A stretch of DNA of 64,000 nt from Piezodorus guildinii (lineage: Eukaryota > Arthropoda > Insecta > Hemiptera > Pentatomidae): assembly GCA_023052935.1 (NCBI GenBank), contig CM041294.1, forward strand, positions 82,384,974 through 82,448,973. Direction: 5' to 3'. Under the pieces are notes generated by a model. It searched no databases. It was not told the origin of the DNA and saw only the letters and a program-made list of their open reading frames with translations. A program made the translations under genes and the position numbers. Of the stretch, positions 29,611 to 40,100 are shown in pieces. Position 1 is the stretch's first letter. Each line of letters begins with the position of its first letter.

Positions 29611-29898
29611 GGGATCACTTGTAGCTGGGTGGCTAGCATAACAGCGTCCAATGTCAAAGGTCACGGTTTCAAACCCGCAGGTGGTCCTAGGATTTTTTAA
29701 TGGGAGTAAAAAATCCTTAGTTATGTCGTCCTTCGGAGGGAAAATTAAAAGATGGTCCTTCCTGAGCCTTTGCGATGTCAGGTACTCGTTAACGATCCCT
29801 ATCCTAATAAAACTATAGTAGGACTCCCACTGTAGCATCGTCCGATTAGTCTTAGTAGTATAAAGTGACGTTAAATAAATAAACAACTAAATAAACAA
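29611..29898 (+). mobile_element. SINE-A, near full length
   Basis: Begins GGGATCACTTGTAGC, with A box TAGCTGGGTGG and B box GGTTTCAAACCC, body, then GTGACGTTAAATAAATAAAC. With the copy at 29231 it makes a head-to-head inverted pair with a 117-bp spacer. Confidence 0.92.
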
Positions 29899-30171
29899 TT
29901 CCACATTACAGTCAAAGTAAATCATATGTTTTTATCAATTGATAACAATTAAAAAAATATTTCGTTCTGAGGAAGGTAAAATTGGTTCGCCAATGCGCCT
30001 AAAATAAATTTATCATTAATAAAATAATAGTAAGAAAAATAATGAATAATTAAACTGAAAACACTAATATAAAGTTTGTAGAAATTAAATTTTTATAAAA
30101 ATCAATGCTGCATTAAATTGGCAAACCAACATTACTTAACCTCTTTTGCGTCATGTGACACCGCTGCTGCA

Positions 30172-30280
30172 ACGGCATAAACAATATTTTTTTTACTTCC
30201 TTTAAAACATCCTCGTGGCATCTGCCGGGTTGGGGATTGGAGGCTGTTATGCTAGCCTATACACTAGAGTTGATCTGTGA
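30172..30280 (-). mobile_element. SINE-A head fragment, diverged
   Basis: CGGCATAAACAATATTTTTTTTACT...CATCTGCCGGGTTGGG...GGAGGCTGTTATGCTAGCC. Confidence 0.65.
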
Positions 30281-30862
30281 CAATTAGAGATAGGCCTCTA
30301 TTTTGCTGGCAAATTTTTAATTTAATTGAAACATGGACAATTTCCATTCTTTCTTAAAGATTTATTTTGGAATATTTGCAGGTGAATATAGTTTGATTTA
30401 CACATAGAACTGTATATTGGCCACGCATAAGTAAGAATTAGTCGAAGACAATTTTTATATAATAATAATTTATTTATTTTAAAATAGCTATTTAAACAAG
30501 AATACATAAAACACAGAGCAGAGCTCTGTTATCTTTGATATTTTGGTGCTGTAAAAACTGTCTGTTATCTATTACAAGTTCCAGTTGTTAGAAATTAAAA
30601 TCACACAATCGTGTATGTCTGCGATGTTACAGCAAGATTTTTACCAATCTTAATTCGACTTATCAATCACTCGAAGTGACACATCAGTGAACAGATTTTA
30701 TGCCATTTTTGAAAATTGCTCCAAAGATTTTAATTATTCTCGTAGAATCAACGAATGATAGACATGATCGAATATATATGAAAGGGGAATGTAAACATAT
30801 AAAATCTATTTTCTCTAATAACCCTGTCATATTACATTTATTTGAAAATTCACATCATCATT
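30281..30862. other. Unassigned AT-rich sequence
   Basis: No feature recognised. Confidence 0.45.
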
Positions 30863-31068
30863 GTGGTCACTTGTGTAGAAGCTTTCTATACCCAAGATCG
30901 CAGGTTCGATCACGGGAATAGGCAATAGGATTTTTTAAAGAAAGCAAAAAATTCATTGTTTATTCCATCCTTGAGGTGACGTGAAATGGTGGTGTCGAGC
31001 AAGTATGGGTACTCGTTACAGATCCATGTCCTAGTTAAAAATGGATTGGCAACATTTAGAACTCCCAT
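30863..31068 (+). mobile_element. SINE-A, diverged, 3' end missing
   Basis: GTGGTCACTTGTGTAGAAGC start, B box GCAGGTTCGATCACG, AGGATTTTTTAAAG and GTACTCGTTACAGATCC blocks. Confidence 0.75.
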
Positions 31069-31639
31069 AACATGATTATTTATTTATTTCTTCTTGTTTA
31101 ACAACATAAATACATATGAATATCTCATCGGTTTCCTTGAAATATGACCCAGGAAGTCTTACATAATGTATACAGACAATGTCAAATTAAAAGAATTACA
31201 CAACAGATATTCCAAACTTTCTTTTAAAAAAAACCGGAGTTAAACGGACGGCCTCGAGACAGGTAAAAGGCCTGTGAGAGTCCCCTCAAGGATTCTACAA
31301 TAATTGTTAGTTTCGTATAAAAATCTTGTTTTTTCGAAATAGCCAAACTTGGTGCCAAGGATGAGGGGGGGCTAACTGTGGATTTTGATGTCACGACTAG
31401 ATTTGCGTTACCAAAACGTAATATAAAAGTTTTTTTTTTTAATTATAGAAATACAGCGTTAGCAAAAATATATTTAAAATTATACGTTATTATGTGCCTA
31501 CACTTGGAGGTTTCTTAACCCACGCGTACACAAGAATCCTCCGAAAGGATCAATTAATTAAGGATTAATAAAGATCAAACAAAGAAAAATATATATACAC
31601 AAAATTAAATAAGTAATATAAAGAAAATAATAATAACAA
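31069..31639. other. Unassigned sequence
   Basis: A GC-richer patch near 31230-31300 is not recognisable. Confidence 0.45.
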
Positions 31640-32329
31640 TCTTGTTCACATTCATACCTATTTACAATATTTACAAACTGCCCCTGGGATCACCGAATCA
31701 AACCTCGAGATCCACTAGTGGATGTCGAGGCACAATGCCAGAAGATCCCAGCGCCTCTCATTCAACCGCGTGACTGGTCTTGACAGCCAGTGGAGGCTGA
31801 GCGAGGGGCGCTAGAGCCACATACACTCAGTGCATGAGTGGAGAAGCCAGCCATTGCCAGCACTCCAATGACATATTTACAAGAGATCTCTGGGCCACTG
31901 CCGCTTCAACTTACGAGGAGGGTTATATGGATGTTTGGAACTGGATAGGGAGTGTGCCAAGGGATTAGGAAGGTGAGTAAGCTTCTGATGGAAGATTGAG
32001 AATTTGGATGGGATTAGATCAAGGACAAATGGGATATTCAGGTCATGGTGTAAGGTTTTGTTGGTGACATAATATGGGGTGACATCGACTATTGTTCTAA
32101 GGACTTTAGACTGGAAGAATTGGATACGTTTGATATTCGATAATTTTTCTGTTCCCCACAGTTCAAGTCCGTAGGTCCAAATGGATTTAAGAAAAGTCTT
32201 GTAAATGAGTAGTTTGTTGTGCGTTGAGAGATGTGATTTCCTATTTAGAAGTCTATATAGCTGGCCATATCGTCGATTGAGTTCTTGTCGTTTGAGTCTA
32301 GTATGTGGGTGTATTGTATTGTAGAACAC
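31640..32329 (-). mobile_element. 5'-truncated Jockey LINE, diverged subfamily (Jky-2)
   Basis: An open frame of 150 codons (31877-32329) encodes HPHTRLKRQELNRRYGQLYRL, WTYGLELWG, YYVTNKTLHHDLNIPFV and RKLKRQWPRDLL. It is clearly homologous to Jky-1 but far more divergent than the Jky-1 copies are from each other. The 3' UTR (31640-31876) has GC-rich hairpins, including CTCGACATCCAC paired with a GTGGAT..CTCGAG arm, and matches 18590-18962. The copy starts downstream of the RT active site. Confidence 0.85.
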
Positions 32330-32560
32330 ATCTATTAAACAGGCTAAAAGAAAATATACATGAACTAGATATGTAGAGAATCTACCGTCGGTAGCACTCT
32401 AAAAGTATTCTAAACTAGAAGGTCTTGAGGTCATCTTCTTTTCAGACGCCTGGGATGATTATCAGGAATTGAAGTGGAAACTTAGAACGTGTCTGTCTAG
32501 TAACTATTGGAGTAGCCGAAAACGTCGTGCAGTTTTTTGTCGTTTCAGTCTATTTTTGCA
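32330..32560 (-). mobile_element. Jockey fragment with internal deletion
   Basis: 3' UTR and tail (CTAGAAGGTCTTGAGGTCATCTTC) joined directly to the KRQETARR region (GTCGTGCAGTTTTTTGTCGTTTCAGTC), skipping about 300 bp. Confidence 0.8.
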
Positions 32561-32619
32561 TATTTAAATAAGCATTTTCTAGTTCCATAAAACTTTTCTA
32601 ATCTATGTTAACATTATTA

Positions 32620-32819
32620 CATATCCTTTTTTTCTTCCATGTTTCGGGGTTTTGTCCCAATATTTAAGATATTTTAAAAAATATGGAGAATAGCATTAAC
32701 CATATGAAGGATAATTCTTCATATCTAAAAGAAATAGTAAATGAACTTTTGGCTCAACATAAAATATCTTGAAAATTGGGGCAAATCCCCCAAAACGAAG
32801 AAAAAAAGGAGATGTAAAA
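32620..32819. mobile_element. Small MITE-like palindrome, about 200 bp
   Basis: Inverted arms of about 55 bp: TTACATATCCTTTTTTTCTTCC..TTTCGGGGTTTTGTCCCAA..AAGATATTTTA against TAAAATATCTTGAAAATTGGGGCAAATCCCCCAAAACG..GGAGATGTAA. Non-coding. Confidence 0.65.
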
Positions 32820-33393
32820 AATGTGTATTTAAGTTTTATTCTAAACAGCTTCAATGAATGTACGTCATTTTGGAGAGATGGATCTAAATGTAGGTGAATA
32901 ATGTAAATTTAGTTAATAATGTTTTCCTGCTACAGCGCGGCACATGTATCAAGTAAGAACAAGTAAGGGGGCAAAACTTGCAGTTAAGTGTGACCTCAAC
33001 CTAATCACCTCCTTGCACGACCGTTAACCTTGAAACAGTACGAATACCTGTATTGTATATATACAGGTTTTTCATTAATTAATTAGCAATTTGATATATT
33101 AATTACATTATTGGAACGTCGCAGGAAGAACACATCCTAACGCCTCGCCATTAGACAGCAATGCCGGCCCCACTTGCGCTGAGACTCCATTAGGAGTAAG
33201 TTATCGCTGGCTGCGCGGCTCTTGCGCAGTTGTATTTAAAGTCGGGTCTTTAATTAGTTCCACTTTGGTAGCATGTTTACGGTCCGAGGTTCCAAGGGAC
33301 AGCTATAACAGTCCTATAATACAAGGCACACCAAGTTCGCTAATGACTCTTTTAAAGTTTATTATCAAAGGTATCCTTATATACATATGTATA

Positions 33394-33397
<4 letters not shown>
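32820..33397. other. Unassigned; GC-rich patch at 33105-33260
   Basis: The patch contains GGCTGCGCGGCTCTTGCGCAG. No ORF or family recognised. Confidence 0.4.

Positions 33398-33428
<31 letters not shown>
33398..33428. repeat. (GT)n microsatellite
   Basis: About 15 GT repeats. Confidence 0.95.
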
Positions 33429-33429
<1 letters not shown>

Positions 33430-33484
33430 GCTACATCTCAGATATAGAGGCTCCTAAAATATATAATTTAAGTTTTATGCAACA

Positions 33485-34020
33485 TCCCATTTGTTCTTTT
33501 ACGCACGAAAAGGACTAATTTAACTATTTCGAAGGATACGCTCTATTTTCATGTTTTAAGGACAGTTTTAATTTTTTATTTTTTTATTTTAAGTCAAGGT
33601 CGCCATTCTTGTTGATAGGATCCTTAACAATTGACATATATTTTAACTAGGATTCTTCTAAAAGGATAAGAATCAAAATAAGTCACTGGTAACTAGGATT
33701 ACCACACTAAAAAGGACACTTTTTAATATAGAAACTCTCTTCCCGATGCAAGAATCGGTCCGAGATAGATCAAGTCTAACAGTCTATATTAGGGAAGGAG
33801 GCTTTCTACAGCATGAAAGTGCATGTGAAATGTTAGAAGTGCATGCAGCGCACCTAGAAACATTCCTTAGAATACCTTCGGCTAATAGGAAAAATATCCT
33901 GTGATATATGTACATATCGTATTTAAAATAAAAAAGGGGGGTTACTCACGAAAAGGACTAATGTTACTTTTTCGAAGGATATGTCCGAATTTTATATTTT
34001 AAGGACTGTTTTAATTAGTG
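33485..34020. repeat. Pair of about 85-bp direct repeats around 370 bp of unassigned DNA
   Basis: CACGAAAAGGACTAAT...TTTCGAAGGATA...TTTTAAGGAC.GTTTTAATT occurs at about 33503-33572 and 33947-34018. Could be short terminal repeats of a decayed element; no coding capacity between. Confidence 0.5.
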
Positions 34021-34200
34021 ATAGATACACCTTTTCATTCTAAACTCCCTGCCTACACAAATCCATTTGTCCGTAATATATCTTCTTTAGATATTCCTGA
34101 TAACCCTCCGAGGCGATTAAAACGAAGGAAGCCACGAGACCTACTACCTTAAAATAGATAGTGAAGAGCCACAACTGGATAGTTCTTCCTCAAGAAAGTG
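34021..34200 (+). mobile_element. Short Jockey (Jky-1) 3' fragment
   Basis: TTTCATTCTAAACTCCCTGCC...GATATTCCTGATAACCCTCCG...CCACGAGACCTACTACC encodes the last about 45 residues of RT before the 3' UTR block. Confidence 0.85.
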
Positions 34201-34214
34201 TTATACTACAAATC

Positions 34215-34330
34215 ACAACTTAATTTTGACACGTAAAATTACAACTTATAACACTAACAGACAGGTGAAAACTCGAATTCAAAAATTTTCACTATCTCAA
34301 TACTTCACCTTACTATCTATTTCATACTAG
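34215..34330 (-). repeat. MR1 repeat, terminal fragment
   Basis: GGTGAAAACTCGAATTCAAAAATTTTCAC...CAATACTTCACCTTACTA. Confidence 0.6.
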
Positions 34331-34346
34331 TAGACGTGTCAGCTTC

Positions 34347-34559
34347 GGGATCAATTGGTAGCAGGGAGGCTAGCAGAACAGCCTCCTATGCCAAAGGTCA
34401 CGAGTTCAAACCCGATGGTGGTCCTAGGATTTTTTAATGAGAGTAAAAAATTGTTAGTTATGCTGTCCTTCGTAGGGGACGTTAAAAGGTGGTCCCGAGC
34501 CTGTGCGATGTCAGGTAGTCGCTGAAACTAAAGATCCCTATCCTAATTAAACCTGGATA
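34347..34559 (+). mobile_element. SINE-A, left part of an interrupted full-length copy
   Basis: GGGATCAATTGGTAGCAGGGAGGC head, B box GAGTTCAAACCC, body to CCTAATTAAACCTGGATA. It resumes at 35062. Confidence 0.93.
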
Positions 34560-34655
34560 CACACAACAACACAACTAGTTCAACCAGGATTTTCTCACTC
34601 GAAAGTGTTTTGTCCATTCGGTTGATGTGCGATCTTTTAAGGACTGGGGCATAAC

Positions 34656-34940
34656 CTACGCACTGGCTTCCTCCTCCGAAGAGGAATCCAACCCCGACCC
34701 ACACGTCTTGTGACCGGGCAGTGCAAGCACTCCCGGCCACCACCCAATGATGGTCCTGGCTAGGGACCATCCCCGTGGTACCATTTTGAAATTATGATAT
34801 CTTAAGGCCCGAATGGTCACGTGCCTCGAGACTGCAAATTTCTCGCAGCCTCTACGGTTTACCAGGATACAAATTGACGGGAGGATGCCCGCCAGTTTGT
34901 ATACTGGAGGGTGCTCCGTACCAAACAAATAAGCCTCCAT
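34656..34940 (-). CDS. Small ORF of the ribozyme-headed element
   Basis: 94 codons starting at the ATG that lies in the P2 3' strand of the ribozyme fold (34940-34938), ending in TAG at 34658-34656. An upstream non-ATG extension begins at 34952. N-terminus MEAYLFGTEHPPVYKLAG; a tryptophan-rich centre (PRGWSLARTIIGWWPG) and an acidic C-terminus (DSSSEEEASA). No catalytic motif. It may be the N-terminus of an ORF1-like protein of the parent LINE, cut by the internal deletion. I do not recognise the family; it may not be translated. Confidence 0.4.
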   Translation of the reverse strand: MEAYLFGTEHPPVYKLAGILPSICILVNRRGCEKFAVSRHVTIRALRYHNFKMVPRGWSLARTIIGWWPGVLALPGHKTCGSGLDSSSEEEASA

Positions 34941-35061
34941 CGTTAGCCGCACAATGTTCGTTACCAGCTCTCACGGCGGGGACGTGATGGTAGGCACTTG
35001 GGTATCACAAGGTATCCCCCTCCACATAATGGAGTTGGTTCTTGTGAGCCCTTTGAGAGCC
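34933..35061 (-). ncRNA. HDV-like self-cleaving ribozyme (predicted)
   Basis: Minus-strand pairing: P1 GGCTCTC (35061-35055) with GAGAGCT (34972-34966), 7 bp with the conserved G-U wobble at the cleavage site. P2 GCCTACCATC (34995-34986, one A bulge) with GATGGAGGC (34941-34933). P3 ACG (34985-34983) with CGT (34975-34973). L3 TCCCCGC (34982-34976), nearly identical to HDV L3 (UCCUCGC). P1.1 GG (34965-34964) with L3 CC. J4/2 CTAA with candidate catalytic C at 34946. J1/2 holds its own extended stem TCACAAG/CTTGTGA enclosing CTCCA/TGGAG, as in R2-type ribozymes. P4 is short or poorly formed. The predicted cleavage point coincides with the element's first base. Confidence 0.8.
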
Positions 35062-35157
35062 ATTAAACCTGGATAGGCAAAATTTAGGACTCTCTCTGAA
35101 GCATCGTCCGATTAGCCTCAGTAGCATAAAGTGACGTTAAATAAATAAACAAACAAA
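35062..35157 (+). mobile_element. SINE-A 3' end, right part of the interrupted copy
   Basis: Resumes with the duplicated ATTAAACCTGGATA, then GGCAAAATTTAGGACTC...GCATCGTCCGATTAGCC...GTGACGTTAAATAAATAAACAAAC. Confidence 0.93.
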
Positions 35158-35459
35158 CGCGCCAGCTTCACTCGGGTATAATTTGAACGTGATGTCATTC
35201 ATGTTTAAAAATGATCTATTTGACCGATTTAGAGTTCATCGCAGAAACCAATAATCGCGAGATGATTTGATGTACAGATAGAAAAGAGTAAAAAGTAACT
35301 TAAGAGAAGGAATATTCAATACTAACTTTCATGGATAAGCATATATTTAAAATAATATCAGAAAAATGTCTTCTTAAACCAGCAAGGTTAAGCTGTTAAT
35401 AAAAAACTATTTAAAATATAAATAAAAACTTAAATTCGTAACTCAAAAAAAAAAAAAAA
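35158..35459. other. Unassigned sequence
   Basis: No feature recognised. Confidence 0.45.
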
Positions 35460-35815
35460 ACTCATTACGACAGCTCCTTGGTACGTTAACAAAAAACCCT
35501 TCATACGGACTTACAACAAGCAACAGTTGGCCATCATATAATAACACTCTATTATCGTTTTCACAGTCAACTTAACGGACACGACAATTTACTGATTAAC
35601 AACATATCAATAACTAAAATGTCAGTCAGAAGAAGGCTAAAGAGAAGCTGGATGAGGGACCTCCTCTGGTAAATTAAAGCCTAGGGAGGGGTGCTGATGG
35701 GCACTTTCCTTCCCCATGCCCACCATGTCTGATCTCACATTTGTACAGCACATTCTGATTGTCAGATAGCTTCTGACAGGTGTGAAAAAAGGTATGAAGA
35801 GAAAAAAAAAATAGT
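35460..35815 (+). mobile_element. Decayed Jockey-related tail, third subfamily
   Basis: 35623-35671 reads RRRLKRSWMRDLLW then stop, aligning with RRLKRRWPRDLLY of Jky-1. It is followed by a GC-richer 3' UTR (AGGGAGGGGTGCTGATGGGC). Upstream is too decayed to translate. Confidence 0.6.
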
Positions 35816-36272
35816 TTCAATGAAATTCCTATTTAGTCTAAAGTGAAACATCAGTTACCATAAAATAATCTTTAAAGTAGAAATAATTAATAAGAATGTC
35901 AGTTTATGGATTTATAACAACATTCCATTTATTTTAACAATTTACTTAGGATTTGTGTTGTTTCTTGAATATTGCTGTATTGTACTGTATAGAAGAATAA
36001 TAAGAATAAGAATAAGAACCTGTTCAGTGGTAACAATGAATCCTATACCATCCCCTATTAGAAACATTACAAATAACATATGTTCATTAGCGAGTAGCGC
36101 TCAAAAATAATAGAGACAAAAGTCAACAGCTGGTGAGAGATTGCATTGGGTTTCACACTGACAAATAAAAAAATGTTTTATGCAGTAATAATATACATTA
36201 AATAAAATAAGAAATTAAAACAGCTTCAAATAAATATAAAAATTAAAAAAATAAAATAAACATAACGTATAT
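35816..36272. other. Unassigned AT-rich sequence
   Basis: Contains a short AATAAG repeat near 35995-36020; nothing else recognised. Confidence 0.45.
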
Positions 36273-36557
36273 GGGGTCAAATTTAGCATAGTGACTAGCA
36301 TAACAGCCTTCTATACCAAAGGTCTAAGGTTCAAATCCGCAGGGGGCCCTAGGATTTTTTAATAGGAGTAAAACCTTAGTTATCCGTCCCTCGGAGAGAA
36401 CGTTATAAGATGGTCCCCAGCCTGTGCGATTTCAAGTACTCGTTAAAGATCCCTATCATAATTAAACCTGGTAAGACCAAATTTAGGACTCCAGCTGTAG
36501 GATTGCTCGATTAGCGATAGTAGTATAAAGTGACGTTAAAAAAATAAACAAACAAAA
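36273..36557 (+). mobile_element. SINE-A, near full length
   Basis: Head GGGGTCAAATTTAGCATAGTGACTAGC (A box), B box GGTTCAAATCC, all body blocks and the AAATAAACAAACAAAAC tail. Confidence 0.92.
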
Positions 36558-37084
36558 CGACATAACTTCTTTGAACCAGCTTTTTCTTCTTAACTTCACT
36601 TCATCACACAAACCAGGTCCGACACACCTTATCACAGAAAATTTACATGTCCCATCTTAAGAAATACTTTATTGCAATGTATTTTACTTATAAATTTTTA
36701 GGAAAGAATAGGAAAGCCCAAAATTACAATACTACCAAAATCCGTGTCTAGGTCAGAAGATCATTATATATATATAGGGAGATGAGAAGATACATGGTAA
36801 GTTGAAGTAAAAAAAAAAGCAAAAAAATAAAGAAATCGAAATGAGAGCATTAAATATTCAAAAGCTATTATCTGGTCGTTAGGCGGGGGGGGACCTTTCG
36901 GGATTTCTTTACAATTGCACCCTCTGTATTCTCTTTGAATATTTATCAGTCTCAGGGAAAGTAGCGAGGGGAGGAGTCGTTCAATGTTCCTTTACAATCA
37001 GTCCATGTCAATGAGTGTTATTATTATATTTCTGCTCAACGTGGTGTTATAATCAGGTTTGTAAAGGTATTTGGTTGTTGAATA
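36558..37084. other. Unassigned sequence
   Basis: No feature recognised. Confidence 0.45.
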
Positions 37085-37886
37085 AGTCCTTTCGGTTTTT
37101 TACTTATACCTACCTATATATGGAACATATAGTAAAGGAAAGTATTGCGAACGTGAAAATTTTCTAATTCAATTTTCAACGGAAATACACGTTTTAGGGG
37201 CCCCTGAGTCCAAATCACCAAGTCCTGCAAAAAGGTCTGTGTCTGTGTGTGGTAACTCCAGCGCGAAAACGAAAAATCCTATAAAACTGAAATTTCATAT
37301 TTAACAACTATACGCCCGAGATGTTACAAAAAATGTTTTCATAAAAATCAACTGACCAGAAGACCCACTTTATACCATGCATTTTTCACTTGTTGACGAT
37401 TTTCTCATAAACGGCTCTAACGAATTTCATTAAACTCAGTTTATTGATGTAAAATATAATTGGCTTTAATATCTATAGGTTTCATTCTGATTGAAATAAT
37501 ATTGTAGGGCTTAAATGCCGATATATTCTTCATATAAAGTACATTTAATTTTGCAGATTTGAAAACGATATCGTCATAGTTCTGATGAAAAACGTTATTC
37601 AACTATAGAGGAAATGATCAACATAAGAACAGTAATACATATGTATAATATATCGTTCGAAGCTGAAGATTTTAGAAAAAAAAAAATTATCTTATACCTA
37701 CACACAAAGTTTTAAAGGTAAAGGAGGTTGCAGATAAAACTGATTTTTGTAGAGGTTAGTATTATCGATTATTTAATAAAACACATGTTTCCATCGAAAC
37801 AATGGAATTCTTAAACCTTTCTTCATCTTTAACTGTATTTTTAAAACTTTTAATTGATTTTAACAACAGAGGTACGTGAAAGTTGT
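37085..37886 (+). repeat. MR1 repeat, longest near-complete copy (about 0.8 kb)
   Basis: TACTTATACCTACCTATATATGG start, AGTAAAGGAAAGTATTGCGA, GTCCAAATCACCAAGTCCTGC, ACTATACGCCCGAGATG, GGGCTTAAATGCCGATA, AATAAAACACATG and the end AGAGGTACGTGAAAGTTGTGTG. No ORF. Confidence 0.8.
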
Positions 37887-38153
37887 GTGACCAGTATGAT
37901 TTTTTTCTGTAATATTTAGCAAAAAAAGGAAAAAAAAAAATTCATTTCCTCAGTCACATTCTTATTTTTCATCTTCACAAAAAGAATCTAGCAATTTTTT
38001 TCACCAGGATAAAGGTTAATTTACATAACAATTCTGCCTCAAATCCGCTAAATATGTGGGTCACTTGTTAATCCATCTAAAAGTCAGCAAGTTAAGTCCT
38101 CCGAGACTCAGAGGCTCATTTAATTTTTTTTCAGAGTGATAGAAAATGACCGT

Positions 38154-38162
<9 letters not shown>

Positions 38163-38232
<70 letters not shown>
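38163..38232. repeat. (TA)n microsatellite
   Basis: About 35 TA repeats. Confidence 0.98.
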
Positions 38233-38235
<3 letters not shown>

Positions 38236-38558
38236 TAATACATACATATATGATTCTTGATTCCATTGTTTCGATTAGAGCATGTGTTATACTAAATAAT
38301 CTATTATATTAACCTCTATAACAATCAGTTTTATTTGCAGTTTATCAACCTCCTTTACCTTTAACAACTTAGTGTATAAGATAATATTTTTTTTCTAAAA
38401 TCTTTAGCTTTGCAACGATATATTTTACATATATATCACAGTACTAATGTTGCTCTTTTCCCTATATTTGAATACTGTATTTTACCAGTGCTGACATGAA
38501 GATATGGTTAATTTTTTCGAATTACCAAAATTAAAGGTACTTTAGAGGAAGAGAATTT
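38233..38558 (-). repeat. MR1 repeat, left part, interrupted by Jockey
   Basis: Reverse MR1 blocks AAAATCTTTAGCTTTGCAACGATATA and AAATTAAAGGTACTTTAGAGGAAGA up to the insertion. Confidence 0.75.
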
Positions 38559-39644
38559 TTTTTAAATTTATTTATTTATTTATAGTAATTTACAACTGTA
38601 CTAAAGAATACAATTAGTAAATATGTAGAATGAATATAAAAAGTCATGAAAATGTCTTGAGAAAGAACCACCCAGTGGTAGTACTTCACTAACTATTTTA
38701 ATACAGGAGGTCCCGAGGCCACCTTCTTTTCAGTCGCCTTGGAGGGTTATCAGGGATATCTGAGGAAGATAAATTACGGACAAGTGGGTTTGTATGGGCA
38801 GGGAGTTTAGAATGGAAAGAGGAGTATCTATCACGGGCTATGTCTGCAACAAATGGGATGTTTAGGTCATTATGAAGGAGTTGATTTGTGACAAAATAAG
38901 GTGCATTCAGGATTTTGCGAAGGATTTTGGATTGTAAGGACTGGATGCGGGAGGAATTAGATGGTTTCGTAGAGCCCCAAAGCTCGATTCCATATGTCCA
39001 AATAGGTCTGATAATTGTGATGTAGATGAGTCTTTTGTAATGTACTGGAAGTTTTGAACGTTTGTCTAGTAAGTTTGTTGTAGTAATCGATATCTTCGAG
39101 CAGTTTCTTGTCGTTTCAGTCTTGTATGAGGATTCCAAGTAAGGCGCTTGTCAAGATGGAGACCTAGGTATCGGATTTGTTCTACAGAAGTAAGGGTAAT
39201 GTTATTAAAGGATACTGGGGGGGGGGGGGGCAGGAAGTCATCGGTTTGCGACGAAGGGTAAAGGTGATTTGGTGGGATTTGTTGAGATTTATTTTAATCC
39301 TCCAATTTTGACACCATTCCTCAATGGCTTTGATGTGGGACTGAAGGGTTTGGGATGCAGTAGTTGGATCATTATGGACGGATAAGACACACGTGACATC
39401 AGCATAAGTATTGAGGACAGTGTGAGGATGGAGTGGAATGTCAGCTGTATAAAGGGAGTAGAGGATAGGACCTAAGATACTACCTTGAGGCACTCCAGCA
39501 GATAGTGAAAATGTGGATGAGTTAGAAAAGTTGTGGTTTACTATAAAGGTTCTGCCAGTAAGGTAGGAACGTATTAACAGAAAATATGTAGGGGTGAGGA
39601 ACTGACGGAGTTTGTAAAGCAGTCCCTGGTGCCAGACTGGAAGG
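38559..39644 (-). mobile_element. 5'-truncated Jockey LINE (Jky-1), about 1.09 kb
   Basis: Two minus frames (39182-39670 and 38698-39138) cover the distal RT. The copy begins at VWHQGLLYKLRQFL, then SAGVPQGSILGP. The active site reads YADV instead of YADD, so the catalytic Asp is lost. A run of G at 39219-39228 and an indel break the frame, and an extra base near 39075 separates the last segment ending in RRWPRDLLY. Nearly identical to the 4-kb copy. Short TSD GAATTT (38553-38558, 39645-39650) within MR1. Confidence 0.92.
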
Positions 39645-39915
39645 GAATTTAAAATATTTATTCCCTGCAATAATATTTCAATCAGAATGAAACATGTGTG
39701 ATGTTAGAGCCGTTGTTGAGAAAATTGTAAAAAATTGCAAAATGCATGGTATAAAGTAGTTCTTTCGGTCTGCCGATTTTTATGAAAAAGTATCTGTAAC
39801 ATCTCGGTCATATTTTTGTCTTAAAAATCAAATTTTAGTTTCATAAGACTATTCGTTTTTGCGCTAAACTTACTACACACACACAAACACACCTTTTCGT
39901 GGGTATGTGTAAAAT
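39645..39915 (-). repeat. MR1 repeat, right part
   Basis: Resumes with GAATTTAAAATATTTATTCCCTG...CAATCAGAATGAAAC...AAAATGCATGGTATAAAGTAG...ACACACCTTTTCGTGGG. Confidence 0.8.
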
Positions 39916-40009
39916 AATTAACTGATTCCACAATTCAAGGTTTATCTATTTTTTTTTTTTCGATATTTCTCTATAATACTCATGTAACAATTTTATATAA
40001 TAGTCATCA

Positions 40010-40100
40010 ATTTATTTTTGACCATGAAAATGATCGAATTCCGGTTTATAATGGAAATATATGTTTTAAGGTTCTCTGAGCCCAAGCATATTTCGAAATC
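40010..40100 (+). repeat. MR1 repeat fragment
   Basis: GAAAATGATCGAATTCCGGTTTATAATGGAAATATATGTTTTAAGG. Confidence 0.6.

Larger units (their letters stand above)
34560..35061 (-). mobile_element. 502-bp ribozyme-headed non-autonomous LINE-like element
   Basis: Flanked by a perfect 14-bp TSD ATTAAACCTGGATA (34546-34559, 35062-35075), so it inserted by LINE-type target priming. It is strikingly GC-richer than its surroundings. The minus strand starts at 35061 exactly with a fold matching an HDV-like ribozyme (35061-34933). A 94-codon open frame follows from the ATG inside that fold. After about 95 nt it ends in a GTTGTGTTGTTGTGTG tail rather than poly(A). RTE-type LINEs have short-repeat tails and some carry such ribozymes, so an internally deleted RTE-like element or a derived SINE is my inference. 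No second copy is seen in the window. Confidence 0.85.

Noticed and set aside
33398..33447. Short plus frame ending in CVCVCV
   Set aside because: Created by the (GT)n microsatellite.
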